A DNA stretch of 64,000 nt from Corynebacterium minutissimum (GTDB lineage Bacteria > Actinomycetota > Actinomycetes > Mycobacteriales > Mycobacteriaceae), in the NCBI RefSeq assembly GCF_000805675.1, contig NZ_JSEF01000015.1, positions 248,001 through 312,000 on the forward strand. The letters run 5' to 3'. A program made the position numbers and the translations under genes. The notes beneath the pieces were generated by a model. That model did not search any database. It saw only the letters and a list, made by a program, of their open reading frames with translations, and had not been told where the DNA came from. Numbering within the stretch: position 1 is the first letter of the stretch; every line of letters starts with the position of its first letter. Positions 55,770 through 63,930 of the stretch are shown piece by piece.

Positions 55770-57692
55770 ATGTGCGGACTCTGCACGCTGCTTAGCGCCG
55801 ATCGCAACGCCGCCGAGCACCTCGAAGCCCTCGAACAGTCCCTGCAGTGCATGCGCCACCGCGGCCCCGACGCCGCAGGCACGTGGCACGACGAGGACGC
55901 CGCGTTCGGCTTCAACCGCCTGTCCATCATCGACTTAGAACACTCCGACCAGCCTTTGCGCTGGGGCCCAGAGGACAATCCCGAGCGCTACGCTCTGACC
56001 TTCAACGGTGAAATCTATAACTACGTCGAACTTCGTGAGGAGCTCACGGCCGCGGGTTATTCCTTTAATACTCAAGGCGATGGCGAGCCCATCGTTGTGG
56101 GTTACCACCACTGGGGCAAGGATGTCGTCGAGCACCTGCGCGGCATGTTCGGCTTTGTTATTTGGGACACCGAAACCCGCACCATGTTTGCTGCTCGCGA
56201 CCAATTCGGCATTAAGCCGCTCTACTACGCGACGACAGACAAAGGCACGGTCTTTGCCTCTGAGATGAAGTGCATCCTCAGCATGGCAGACTCGCTGGGT
56301 CTAGACCTAAGCCTTGATAAGCGCGCCATCGAGCACTACGTCGACCTGCAATACGTTCCGGAACCGGAGTCTCTGCATGCCAACATTCGTCGCGTCGAGT
56401 CCGGCTGCACCGTCACGCTGCACCCGGGCGAAGAAGTAGTGGCTGAGCGCTACTTCTCCCCCCGCTTCCCCATCCAACCCGTCAAGCAAGGAGAGGAACA
56501 GCAGCTTTTCGACAAGATTGCGAGGGCGCTGGAGGATAGCGTCGAGAAGCACATGCGTGCCGATGTGACCGTAGGCTCGTTCCTTTCCGGCGGTATTGAC
56601 TCCACCGCCATCGCGGCACTGGCCAAGCGCCATAACCCAGACCTGCTCACCTTCACCACGGGTTTCGAGCGTGAGGGCTATTCCGAGGTGGACGTCGCTG
56701 CCGAGTCGGCTGCGGCCATCGGTGTGGAGCACATCGTCAAGATCGTCTCCCCGGAGGAATACGCCGACGCGGTGCCAAAGATCATGTGGTACCTGGACAA
56801 CCCCGTGGCAGATCCGTCTCTAGTCCCCCTCTACTTCGTGGCCCAGGAGGCCCGCAAGCACGTCAAGGTGGTGCTCTCGGGCGAGGGCGCCGATGAGCTT
56901 TTTGGCGGTTACACCATTTACAAGGAGCCGCTGTCCCTCGCACCGTTTGAGAAGATCCCCTCCCCTCTTCGACAAGGCCTGGGCAAGCTTTCGCAGGTGC
57001 TTCCCGACGGGATGAAAGGCAAGTCCCTACTTAACCGTGGCTCTATGACCATGGAGGAGCGCTACTACGGCAACGCACGTTCTTTTAACTTTGAGCAGCT
57101 GCAGCGCGTTCTTCCCTGGGCCAAGCGCGAGTGGGACCACCGAGAGGTCACCGCACCGATTTATGCCCAGTCCCAGGACTTCGACCCGGTAGCTCGTATG
57201 CAGCACCTAGACCTTTTCACCTGGATGCGCGGCGATATCTTGGTCAAGGCCGACAAGATGAACATGGCCAACTCTCTGGAGCTGCGCGTTCCTTTCCTGG
57301 ACAAGGAAGTCTTCAAGGTAGCGGAGACGATTCCGCACGACCTGAAGATTTCTCACGGCACCACCAAGTACGCACTGCGCAAGGCAATGGAGCAGATCGT
57401 TCCCCCGCACGTGCTCCACCGCAAGAAGCTCGGTTTCCCAGTGCCGATGCGCCATTGGCTGGCTGGTGACGAGCTCTACGGCTGGGCACAGGATCAGATT
57501 ACGGAGTCCCAAACCGAGGACATCTTCAACAAGAAGGAAGTTCTCGAGATGCTCAAGGAGCACCGCGACGGCATCTCCGATCACTCCCGCCGCCTGTGGA
57601 CCGTATTGTCGTTCATGATCTGGCATGGCATCTTTGTGGAAGATCGCATCGATCCCCAGATTGAGCAGCGCGATTACCCAGTGAAGCTCTAA
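55770..57692 (+). CDS. asnB: glutamine-dependent amidotransferase, asparagine synthase family (LtsA)
   Basis: Class II glutamine amidotransferase. Cys2 (MCGLCTLL) is the N-terminal nucleophile, with RLSIIDLEHSDQPL and NGEIYNYVELREEL in the glutaminase domain. The synthetase domain shows the ATP loop FLSGGIDSTAIAALA near residue 272. Length 640 residues. In C. glutamicum the orthologue ltsA is known to matter for lysozyme and temperature resistance and to amidate the meso-DAP of the wall, a more likely role than asparagine synthesis. It diverges from ctaC. Confidence 0.95.
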   Translation: MCGLCTLLSADRNAAEHLEALEQSLQCMRHRGPDAAGTWHDEDAAFGFNRLSIIDLEHSDQPLRWGPEDNPERYALTFNGEIYNYVELREELTAAGYSFNTQGDGEPIVVGYHHWGKDVVEHLRGMFGFVIWDTETRTMFAARDQFGIKPLYYATTDKGTVFASEMKCILSMADSLGLDLSLDKRAIEHYVDLQYVPEPESLHANIRRVESGCTVTLHPGEEVVAERYFSPRFPIQPVKQGEEQQLFDKIARALEDSVEKHMRADVTVGSFLSGGIDSTAIAALAKRHNPDLLTFTTGFEREGYSEVDVAAESAAAIGVEHIVKIVSPEEYADAVPKIMWYLDNPVADPSLVPLYFVAQEARKHVKVVLSGEGADELFGGYTIYKEPLSLAPFEKIPSPLRQGLGKLSQVLPDGMKGKSLLNRGSMTMEERYYGNARSFNFEQLQRVLPWAKREWDHREVTAPIYAQSQDFDPVARMQHLDLFTWMRGDILVKADKMNMANSLELRVPFLDKEVFKVAETIPHDLKISHGTTKYALRKAMEQIVPPHVLHRKKLGFPVPMRHWLAGDELYGWAQDQITESQTEDIFNKKEVLEMLKEHRDGISDHSRRLWTVLSFMIWHGIFVEDRIDPQIEQRDYPVKL

Positions 57693-57701
57693 AACGCATG
57701 A

Positions 57702-57726
57702 AGCCCTCGCCACCACGGCGAGGGCT
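57702..57726 (+). terminator. terminator of asnB
   Basis: AGCCCTCGCC and GGCGAGGGCT pair perfectly around a 5-nt loop, 10 nt after the asnB stop, with a weak U-run (TGTTTT) further on. It also insulates the converging erpA gene. Confidence 0.8.
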
Positions 57727-57772
57727 GTGCTGTTTTCTACAGTATTTCTACAGCACTGATTTCTACTAGAAA

Positions 57773-58117
57773 TTAGTTGAAGGAATCACCGCAGGCACAG
57801 GATCCACCCGCGTTCGGGTTATCAATGGTGAAGCCCTGGGCCTCGATGGTGTCAGAGAAGTCGATCTTGGCACCAGTGAGGTACGGGATGGACATCTTGT
57901 CTACGACGAGATTGACGCCACCAATGGTGTCAACCTTGTCACCGTCGAGGGTACGGTCGTCGAAATACAGCTGGTAGCGCAGGCCAGCGCAACCGCCTGG
58001 CTGGACGGCGATGCGCAGGGACAGGTCGTCGCGGCCTTCCTGCTCAAGCAGGGACTTTGCCTTGGCGGCAGCGGCGTCGGTCAGGATAACTCCGGTTGCA
58101 GACGCGGGAGCAGTCAT
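57773..58117 (-). CDS. erpA: iron-sulfur cluster insertion protein (HesB/IscA family)
   Basis: A-type carrier that delivers Fe-S clusters to apoproteins in the cytosol. The three conserved cysteines are visible: one in QPGGCAGLRYQLY near residue 43, two in the C-terminal GGSCACGDSFN. Length 114 residues, normal for ErpA. AGGAG precedes the ATG. Its position next to the bc1-aa3 genes fits supply of the Rieske cluster, though this is inference. Confidence 0.94.
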   Translation of the reverse strand: MTAPASATGVILTDAAAAKAKSLLEQEGRDDLSLRIAVQPGGCAGLRYQLYFDDRTLDGDKVDTIGGVNLVVDKMSIPYLTGAKIDFSDTIEAQGFTIDNPNAGGSCACGDSFN

Positions 58118-58270
58118 GGTTTCTCCTCTTAATATGTACGGAATTTTCTGGAGCCCACCCTACCCCCTCACGCGGAAGGAAGAAAGGATGTCTCGCTAGG
58201 ACTGGTGTCGTGTCACTTAACCCAACAACGATGAGGGCGGGCCTATTCCCAGAATGTCGTGACAACCTTG

Positions 58271-58276
58271 TACGCT
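58271..58276 (+). promoter_or_regulatory. -10 box of the DUF3043-cobT operon
   Basis: TACGCT with 7 nt to the GTG at 58284; leaderless start inferred. Confidence 0.5.
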
Positions 58277-58283
58277 AAACAGC

Positions 58284-58976
58284 GTGAAACTTCCGTGGCA
58301 AAAAGACGATAAGACCCCTTCCCCGGCCGAGCAGACCCCGGCGCCTGAGGAGAAGACCGCCGCCGAGAAACCGCACCGCAAGGGCTACACGCCGCCGAAG
58401 GGCCGCCCTACCCCTAAGCGCGATGCGCAGGAAATCGCTCGCGGCGTCAAGCGCGATCCCAAGGGCATGTCTGAGGCCCAGCGCCATCAGCACCGCAAAG
58501 AGCTCAAGGCCTCCATGTCCAAGGAGGAGTGGAAGGACTACAAGCGCAAGGAGCGCCAAGAGTCTCGGGCACGCAACAAGGAAGCCCAGGAACGCATGGC
58601 TGCCGGCGATGAGCGCTACCTGCTCGCCCGCGATAAAGGTGAGGTCCGCCGCTACGTGCGTGACTGGGTAGACTCGCGCCGCTTCCTAAACGAGTGGGTT
58701 ATGCCCTTCGCCATCGTGCTCTTTGTGCTTTTGTTCGTCAGCAGCAGGAATCCGAACTTGGCCAACATCATCTCCATCGGTTCCATGGCAATCATCGCGG
58801 TCTTCGCTGTCGAAGGTATCTGGCTGTCACGCAAGTGCAACAACGCTGTGCGGCTGAAGTTCCCAGGCACCACCGAGGCCGGCTTCGGCTTGGGCTTCTA
58901 CGCTTATTCCCGCGCTTCCCAGCCGCGCAAGTGGCGTACCCCGCGCCCGCAGGTGGAGCGCGGAGCCGCCGTTTAA
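58284..58976 (+). CDS. DUF3043 membrane protein
   Basis: Actinobacterial DUF3043 protein of 230 residues. A highly charged N-terminal region (about 1-120, with KGYTPPKGRPTPKRDAQEIA) precedes RRYVRDWVDSRRFLNEWVMP and two membrane helices (about 143-160 and 165-185). A basic C-terminal part ends the protein. Function is unknown. It is followed by the cobT-like gene after 12 nt, so the two form an operon. Confidence 0.85.
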   Translation: MKLPWQKDDKTPSPAEQTPAPEEKTAAEKPHRKGYTPPKGRPTPKRDAQEIARGVKRDPKGMSEAQRHQHRKELKASMSKEEWKDYKRKERQESRARNKEAQERMAAGDERYLLARDKGEVRRYVRDWVDSRRFLNEWVMPFAIVLFVLLFVSSRNPNLANIISIGSMAIIAVFAVEGIWLSRKCNNAVRLKFPGTTEAGFGLGFYAYSRASQPRKWRTPRPQVERGAAV

Positions 58977-58988
58977 CCCGGAGGACTC

Positions 58989-59888
58989 ATGCCTGAATTC
59001 ACCGCCGTTCCGCAGCTGCGCAGCACGACCCACCATCCAGCAGGGCGTCTTGCGGAGATCGCCGCATGGCTGGCTGCCGCGCAGGATTCTGAAAAGGCCC
59101 AGCCTCTTACCCGCGCTCGTGCGATCATCTTTTCCGGCGCACATGGCATTGCGGAACGCACCGTTGACGGCGTCGGAATCGGACCGTTGAGCAGTGAAGA
59201 CGAGGAACGCTGGCGCGACGATATCAGCACCGCAGCTCACCGCGCGGAAGCCGGTGTGGAGTTCATTGAGTGCGCGGACGCAGCGTCTATTGACGTCGCG
59301 CCTGCTATGTCTGCTGAAGAGCTCGAGCGCCACGTTGAGCTCGGCCACAAGGCAGCAGATCGTGAAGTTGATTCCGGTGCGGATTATCTCCTTACCTCGG
59401 ATTTCGGTATTGGCGGAGAGACCGTCGCCGCCGCGGTTATGGGCCGCATTACCCGCACAGAGCCGGTAGCCATTCTGGGCACACGTACCAGTGGTGGCGT
59501 AACTGATCAGATGTGGAAGACCCGCGTCACGATTGTGCGCGATGCCATGTTCCGCGCCCGCAATCTGGAAGGCTGGGAGGTCGTGCAGACCATTGGCTCC
59601 CCAAGCCTCGCAGCACTGGTGGGTTTCATCGCGCAGGCAGCGCTGCGGCGAACGCCGGTGCTTATCGCCGGCCCCCTGGCCGCCACCGCAGCCGTCCTCG
59701 CGGAGCGCAGCGCCCCCGGCGTCAAGGGTTGGCTGCGTGCGGGAAGTACGTCCCCCGAACCAGCGCAGGCCCTCGCGTTCAAGGAGCTAGGGCTTAGCCC
59801 GCTCCTCGACCTCAACCTGAGCGCCTGCTACCCCCTGGGCGCGCTCGCGGCCTTACCACTCGTGCAGCTGGCCGCAGAGCTTAGCTAG
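58989..59888 (+). CDS. CobT-like protein without the catalytic glutamate
   Basis: Resembles nicotinate-nucleotide--dimethylbenzimidazole phosphoribosyltransferase (CobT), which makes alpha-ribazole phosphate for cobamide loops. The fold-defining blocks are present: IIFSGAHGIAER near residue 50, DFGIGGETVAAAVMG near 140, and a C-terminal LGLSPLLDLNL segment. The usual C-terminal RLGEGTGAALAL has become SACYPLGALAAL, so the catalytic Glu is replaced by Tyr281, and GDHG is GAHG. At 299 residues it is about 50 shorter than typical CobT. No cobU or cobS lies beside it. It may be inactive or have another role. Confidence 0.75.
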   Translation: MPEFTAVPQLRSTTHHPAGRLAEIAAWLAAAQDSEKAQPLTRARAIIFSGAHGIAERTVDGVGIGPLSSEDEERWRDDISTAAHRAEAGVEFIECADAASIDVAPAMSAEELERHVELGHKAADREVDSGADYLLTSDFGIGGETVAAAVMGRITRTEPVAILGTRTSGGVTDQMWKTRVTIVRDAMFRARNLEGWEVVQTIGSPSLAALVGFIAQAALRRTPVLIAGPLAATAAVLAERSAPGVKGWLRAGSTSPEPAQALAFKELGLSPLLDLNLSACYPLGALAALPLVQLAAELS

Positions 59889-59897
59889 ACAGCGAAA

Positions 59898-61001
59898 TTA
59901 TTTCGCTTCCACGAGCGTGTGCAGCCAGCCGTGGGTATCTTCCACGGCACCGCGCTGAATGCCGGTGAGACGCTCACGCAAGGCCATGGTGGTCGCACCT
60001 GCCTCATCATTGTTGACGTGGAAGTCCACATCATTGCCCATGACATGGCCTACCGGGGTGATGACGGCGGCAGTACCGCAAGCGAAGGTTTCCTTCATCG
60101 CGCCGGAGGCAACATCGTCGGCCCATTCCTTGTAGGTAATGCGGCGCTCTTCGACCTTGAGCCCCATATCTTCAGCCACCTGTAACAGGGACTTGCGAGT
60201 AATACCGGGCAAGAGAGAGCCCGACAGGGCCGGAGTGACCAGTGTTTGGTTGCCCTCTTCGCCATAGATGAAGGCTAGGTTCATGCCGCCCATTTCCTCG
60301 ATGTAGGTGCGGTCAATAGCATCCAGCCAGACCACCTGGTCACAGCCCTTTTCTGCTGCCTGTGCCTGCGCGAGCAGAGAAGCCGCGTAGTTGCCGGCGA
60401 ATTTTGCAGCACCGGTGCCACCAGGAGCGGCGCGAACGTAGTCGGTGGATAGCCAGACGGATACCGGCTTGATGCCGCCGGAAAAGTACGCACCTGCAGG
60501 CGAAGCGATCACGACGTAGCGGTAGGAGTTCGCCGGATGCACGCCCAGGGATACATCAGTAGCGATCATGAAGGGGCGGAAGTACAGGGCTGCCTCGCCG
60601 CCGGCTTCGGGGACCCAGGCCTGGTCGACGTCGACAAGCTGGCGCAGAGACTCTACAAACTCCTCCTCCGGGAGCTGCGGCATGGCCATGCGCTCAGCGG
60701 AAGCCTGCAGACGCTGCGCATTCTGCTCTGGGCGGAAGGTGGCGATGCTGCCATCCGGCTGGCGGTAGGCCTTGATGCCCTCGAAGATGGCCTGGCCATA
60801 GTGGAATACGGTGGACGCCGGTTCCATGCTGAACGGTTCGTAGGGGCGCACCTGTGCATCGTGCCAGCCCTTCTCCTCGGTCCAATCAATGGTCACCATG
60901 TGGTCGGTGAAGTACTTGCCAAAGCCCGGGTTCGCCAGAATCTCCTGCAGGCGCTCCGGAGAGGTGGGGTTTTCAGTTCGCGTCACGGTGTAATTCAACA
61001 T
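59898..61001 (-). CDS. ilvE: branched-chain amino acid aminotransferase
   Basis: Fold-type IV PLP enzyme that makes or breaks down leucine, isoleucine and valine. Markers: FHYGQAIFEGIKAYRQPDGS, the PLP-lysine region GAAKFAGNYAASLLAQA near residue 200, and EEMGGMNLAFIYGEEG. The ATG at 61001 gives 367 residues, normal for the family. TACGCT (61009-61014) lies 7 nt upstream, so a leaderless start is likely; a longer frame from 61082 is rejected. Confidence 0.95.
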   Translation of the reverse strand: MLNYTVTRTENPTSPERLQEILANPGFGKYFTDHMVTIDWTEEKGWHDAQVRPYEPFSMEPASTVFHYGQAIFEGIKAYRQPDGSIATFRPEQNAQRLQASAERMAMPQLPEEEFVESLRQLVDVDQAWVPEAGGEAALYFRPFMIATDVSLGVHPANSYRYVVIASPAGAYFSGGIKPVSVWLSTDYVRAAPGGTGAAKFAGNYAASLLAQAQAAEKGCDQVVWLDAIDRTYIEEMGGMNLAFIYGEEGNQTLVTPALSGSLLPGITRKSLLQVAEDMGLKVEERRITYKEWADDVASGAMKETFACGTAAVITPVGHVMGNDVDFHVNNDEAGATTMALRERLTGIQRGAVEDTHGWLHTLVEAK

Positions 61002-61008
61002 GCCACAC

Positions 61009-61014
61009 AGCGTA
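61009..61014 (-). promoter_or_regulatory. -10 box of ilvE
   Basis: TACGCT with 7 nt to the ATG at 61001; leaderless start inferred. Confidence 0.5.
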
Positions 61015-61131
61015 CTCCCTACTTGCCTATTGAGGTGCAGAAATACAAGAGTTCGCCCCTGAGCGGCACCAGCTACTACCACGGGTAGGGTGTGAGGAGT
61101 ATCCCATTGTCACTTTCTCAAGGAGGACATC

Positions 61132-62631
61132 GTGGCTTCTTCCACGTTCGAACTGCCCGCACGCGGCTCTTTCCCCACCGTAGAGCTGGCCAAGAAGGCA
61201 CCCAAGCAGGCGGACGCCCTGCTGATCGCTACTTTTTTTGGCGAAGACGGCCTCGAGGTTCCGGGCACGTCCCTGCTCGGTTCATCCGCACTGCGCTCGA
61301 CGTATGAGGCTCTCGCGGCTGTGGGCGCGACCGGCAAGGCTGGGGAGATCGTGAAGGTTCCCGCCCCACAGAAAGCAGGTGCTGCACAGGTCATCGCGCT
61401 GGGTATGGGTGATGTTGAAGCGCTTGACGATGAAGCTCTGCGCCGCGCCGCCGGCAGCGCTGCCCGCGCCACCACAGGCGTAGGCACGATTGTGACGACC
61501 TTGGCGGACTTCGGCGTGTCCGCTGCGGTTGAGGGCCTCATCCTCGGTGGTTACTCCTACCGCGGCATCCGCTCCACCGAGCTCAAGGACGAGGAGCAAC
61601 CGGCCACCTTCGTCGTGGTGGCCGATAAGTCCGCCACCGAAGAGTTCGAGGCTGCCCGCACCGTGGCCGAGTCCGTCCTGTTGGCCCGCGACCTGGTCAA
61701 TACCCCAGCCAACGAGCTTTACCCGGAGTCCTACGCCGCCTTCCTGTCTGCCCAGGCCAAGGACGCCGGCCTCGATGTCGAGGTGCTCGATGAGAAGCAG
61801 CTGGAGAAGCAGGGCTTCGGCGGCATCCTCGCCGTGGGTAAGGGCTCGGCCCGGCCGCCGCGCCTGGTGCGCTTGAGCTGGAAGCCCAAGAAGGCCAAGA
61901 AGCACGTGGCTCTCGTGGGTAAGGGCATTACCTTCGACACCGGCGGTATTTCCCTGAAGCCGGGTAATGGCATGTGGGACATGATCTCTGACATGGGTGG
62001 CTCTGCAGCAATGGCAGCCACCATCATTGCCGCGGCCAAGCTGAAGCTGCCGGTTCAGATCACCGCTACCCTGCCGCTGGCGGAGAACATGCCGAGCGCG
62101 AACGCTACTCGCCCAGGCGACGTGATTACACACTACGGCGGCCTGACCTCCGAGGTCCTCAATACCGATGCCGAAGGCCGCCTCGTGCTTTCGGATGCGA
62201 TTGCCCGCGCCAGCGAGGACAAGCCGGATTACCTCATCGAGACCGCTACGCTTACCGGCGCACAGATCGTTGCGCTAGGTTCACGCACCTCCGGCATCAT
62301 GGGCTCCGAGGTCTTCCGCGATCGCCTCGCCGAAATCGGCCGCGAGGTGGGCGAGAACGCCTGGGCCATGCCGCTGCTGGAGGAGCACGACGAGGAGATC
62401 AAGTCCCAGGCAGCCGATATCCGCAACATCAACGCCAAGCGCGAGGGTGGCATGGAGTTCGCCGGTACGTACCTCAAGCAGTTCGTGGGCGAGGGCATCG
62501 AGTGGGCACACATCGATATCGCCGGCCCCTCCTGGAACGGTTCTGCTCCCCGCGGCTACACCCCGAAGCGCGCCACCGGTGTTCCGGTGCGAACCGCGGT
62601 GACCGCGCTCCGCGAGATTGCAGAAGCCTAG
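61132..62631 (+). CDS. pepA: leucyl aminopeptidase (M17)
   Basis: Cytosolic M17 aminopeptidase with two metal ions. Metal ligands and active-site motifs: GKGITFDTGGISLKPGNGM (about residue 265), SDMGGSAAM, and NTDAEGRLVLSDA (about residue 345), followed by ETATLTGAQIVALG. Length 499 residues. The GTG start has a strong AAGGAGG site, so this gene has a leader, unlike many neighbours. It converges on the glutaminase gene and the stops overlap. Confidence 0.95.
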   Translation: MASSTFELPARGSFPTVELAKKAPKQADALLIATFFGEDGLEVPGTSLLGSSALRSTYEALAAVGATGKAGEIVKVPAPQKAGAAQVIALGMGDVEALDDEALRRAAGSAARATTGVGTIVTTLADFGVSAAVEGLILGGYSYRGIRSTELKDEEQPATFVVVADKSATEEFEAARTVAESVLLARDLVNTPANELYPESYAAFLSAQAKDAGLDVEVLDEKQLEKQGFGGILAVGKGSARPPRLVRLSWKPKKAKKHVALVGKGITFDTGGISLKPGNGMWDMISDMGGSAAMAATIIAAAKLKLPVQITATLPLAENMPSANATRPGDVITHYGGLTSEVLNTDAEGRLVLSDAIARASEDKPDYLIETATLTGAQIVALGSRTSGIMGSEVFRDRLAEIGREVGENAWAMPLLEEHDEEIKSQAADIRNINAKREGGMEFAGTYLKQFVGEGIEWAHIDIAGPSWNGSAPRGYTPKRATGVPVRTAVTALREIAEA

Positions 62632-63902
62632 AGTGATTCGCCGGCGATGACGTAGTCCTCCTTATCCGCCAGCGGAAGGACCGTACCGTCGGACATGGCG
62701 CGGTCGGTGACGAGCCCGTTGTCATCGACCAGCGCCACCTCGTTGCCGCCCTCCCGCAAGCGGCGCAGGCCCTCCTTGAGCATGCGACGACCCACCGTGT
62801 GGAGGCCGGAGACCTGCGAGAAATCAAGCGCGAGGCGCTTGCCGGAGAACTGACGCTCCTCCAGTTCGTAAAGAATAGCTTCGGTGGCGGTGAAATTGAT
62901 GTGACCCTGGAGGCGGATAATCGCGGTCTCGTCGTCCTCGTCCACGCTGCGCACTGGGTGCACGCCAAAACGGTTATCAGTAGACATGAGGTGCAAGCCC
63001 ATGTCCGAGGACAGCTTTTGGAAAATAGCGGTGCCCCGCACACTATTGCCCTGCTCGTCCAAACGTGGGGACAGCGTGGCCACGCCGAGCTGACCAGGCA
63101 GGGTACCGATAAGCCCACCTGCCACACCAGACTTGGCAGGGATACCAACCTCCGCCATCCAGCGACCAGCACCGTCATACATGCCGCACGAGCTCATCAC
63201 TGCCAGCGTGAGGCGGCAAACGTCGGCATCAAGAATCTTCTCCCCCGTCACCGGCTGGCGCCCGCCATTGGCTAGCGTGGCGGACATGACGGCCAAGTCG
63301 CGGACGTCGACAGACAGCGCGCACTGCGAGGTATAGGACAGCACAGCGTCGTGCGCGTCATCCTGAATAATCCCGTAGGAGCGCAGCATATGGGCAATCG
63401 AGAGGTTGCGCTCGGCATGTTCGAGTTCGGAATCACACAGGCGCTTATCGACGTTCACCTCGCGCCCCGCCAGCTTCGAGACATAGCTGCGGATGCGCTC
63501 CACGCGGTCTTCTACGGAGGAGTCCACGCCGTTGATCAGCTGGTTGACCACGATAGCGCCGGCATTAATCATCGGGTTGACGGGGCGGTGGTCCTTGGCC
63601 AGGGAGAGCTCGTTAAAGGCTTGGCCCGAAGGTTCTAGTCCCACCACTTCACGCACCTCACTCAGGCCTAGCTCTTGCAGGGCAAGCGCATAAATGAAGG
63701 GCTTGGAAATCGACTGGATCGTAAAGCGGTTCTCGGCATCACCGGCGCTGTACAGGTGGCCGGTGACGGAGCACAGGGCGACGCCGAGTTGGTCCGGGTT
63801 GGCGTCGGCAAGCTGCGGAATGTAGTCCGCTACCTCACCGCTGTCTTCATCGCGTACGGAGTTCAGGATCTTCTCTAAATAAAAAGGAATCGGAGTTTTC
63901 AT
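62628..63902 (-). CDS. glsA: glutaminase A fused to a STAS domain
   Basis: Serine-dependent beta-lactamase-fold glutaminase that converts glutamine to glutamate. The SxxK is in FTIQSISKPFIYALALQEL (near residue 65), with NPMINAGAIV and CGMYDGAGRW blocks. After about residue 315 a STAS domain follows (AIIRLQGHINFTATEAILYE, then LALDFSQVSGLHTVGRRML). The total is 424 residues. The ATG at 63902 sits 8 nt after TACGCT on the minus strand and gives the family N-terminus; a frame running to 63995 is rejected because it crosses the pncA gene. Confidence 0.92.
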   Translation of the reverse strand: MKTPIPFYLEKILNSVRDEDSGEVADYIPQLADANPDQLGVALCSVTGHLYSAGDAENRFTIQSISKPFIYALALQELGLSEVREVVGLEPSGQAFNELSLAKDHRPVNPMINAGAIVVNQLINGVDSSVEDRVERIRSYVSKLAGREVNVDKRLCDSELEHAERNLSIAHMLRSYGIIQDDAHDAVLSYTSQCALSVDVRDLAVMSATLANGGRQPVTGEKILDADVCRLTLAVMSSCGMYDGAGRWMAEVGIPAKSGVAGGLIGTLPGQLGVATLSPRLDEQGNSVRGTAIFQKLSSDMGLHLMSTDNRFGVHPVRSVDEDDETAIIRLQGHINFTATEAILYELEERQFSGKRLALDFSQVSGLHTVGRRMLKEGLRRLREGGNEVALVDDNGLVTDRAMSDGTVLPLADKEDYVIAGESL

Positions 63903-63910
63903 CCAGACCC

Positions 63911-63916
63911 AGCGTA
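63911..63916 (-). promoter_or_regulatory. -10 box of glsA, abutting the pncA -10
   Basis: TACGCT on the minus strand, 8 nt from the glsA ATG at 63902; leaderless start inferred. Confidence 0.55.
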
Positions 63917-63922
63917 TAGAAT
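63917..63922 (+). promoter_or_regulatory. -10 box of pncA, abutting the glsA -10
   Basis: TAGAAT, 8 nt before the ATG at 63931; leaderless start inferred. It directly adjoins the opposing -10. Confidence 0.55.
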
Positions 63923-63930
63923 TGTGATGC

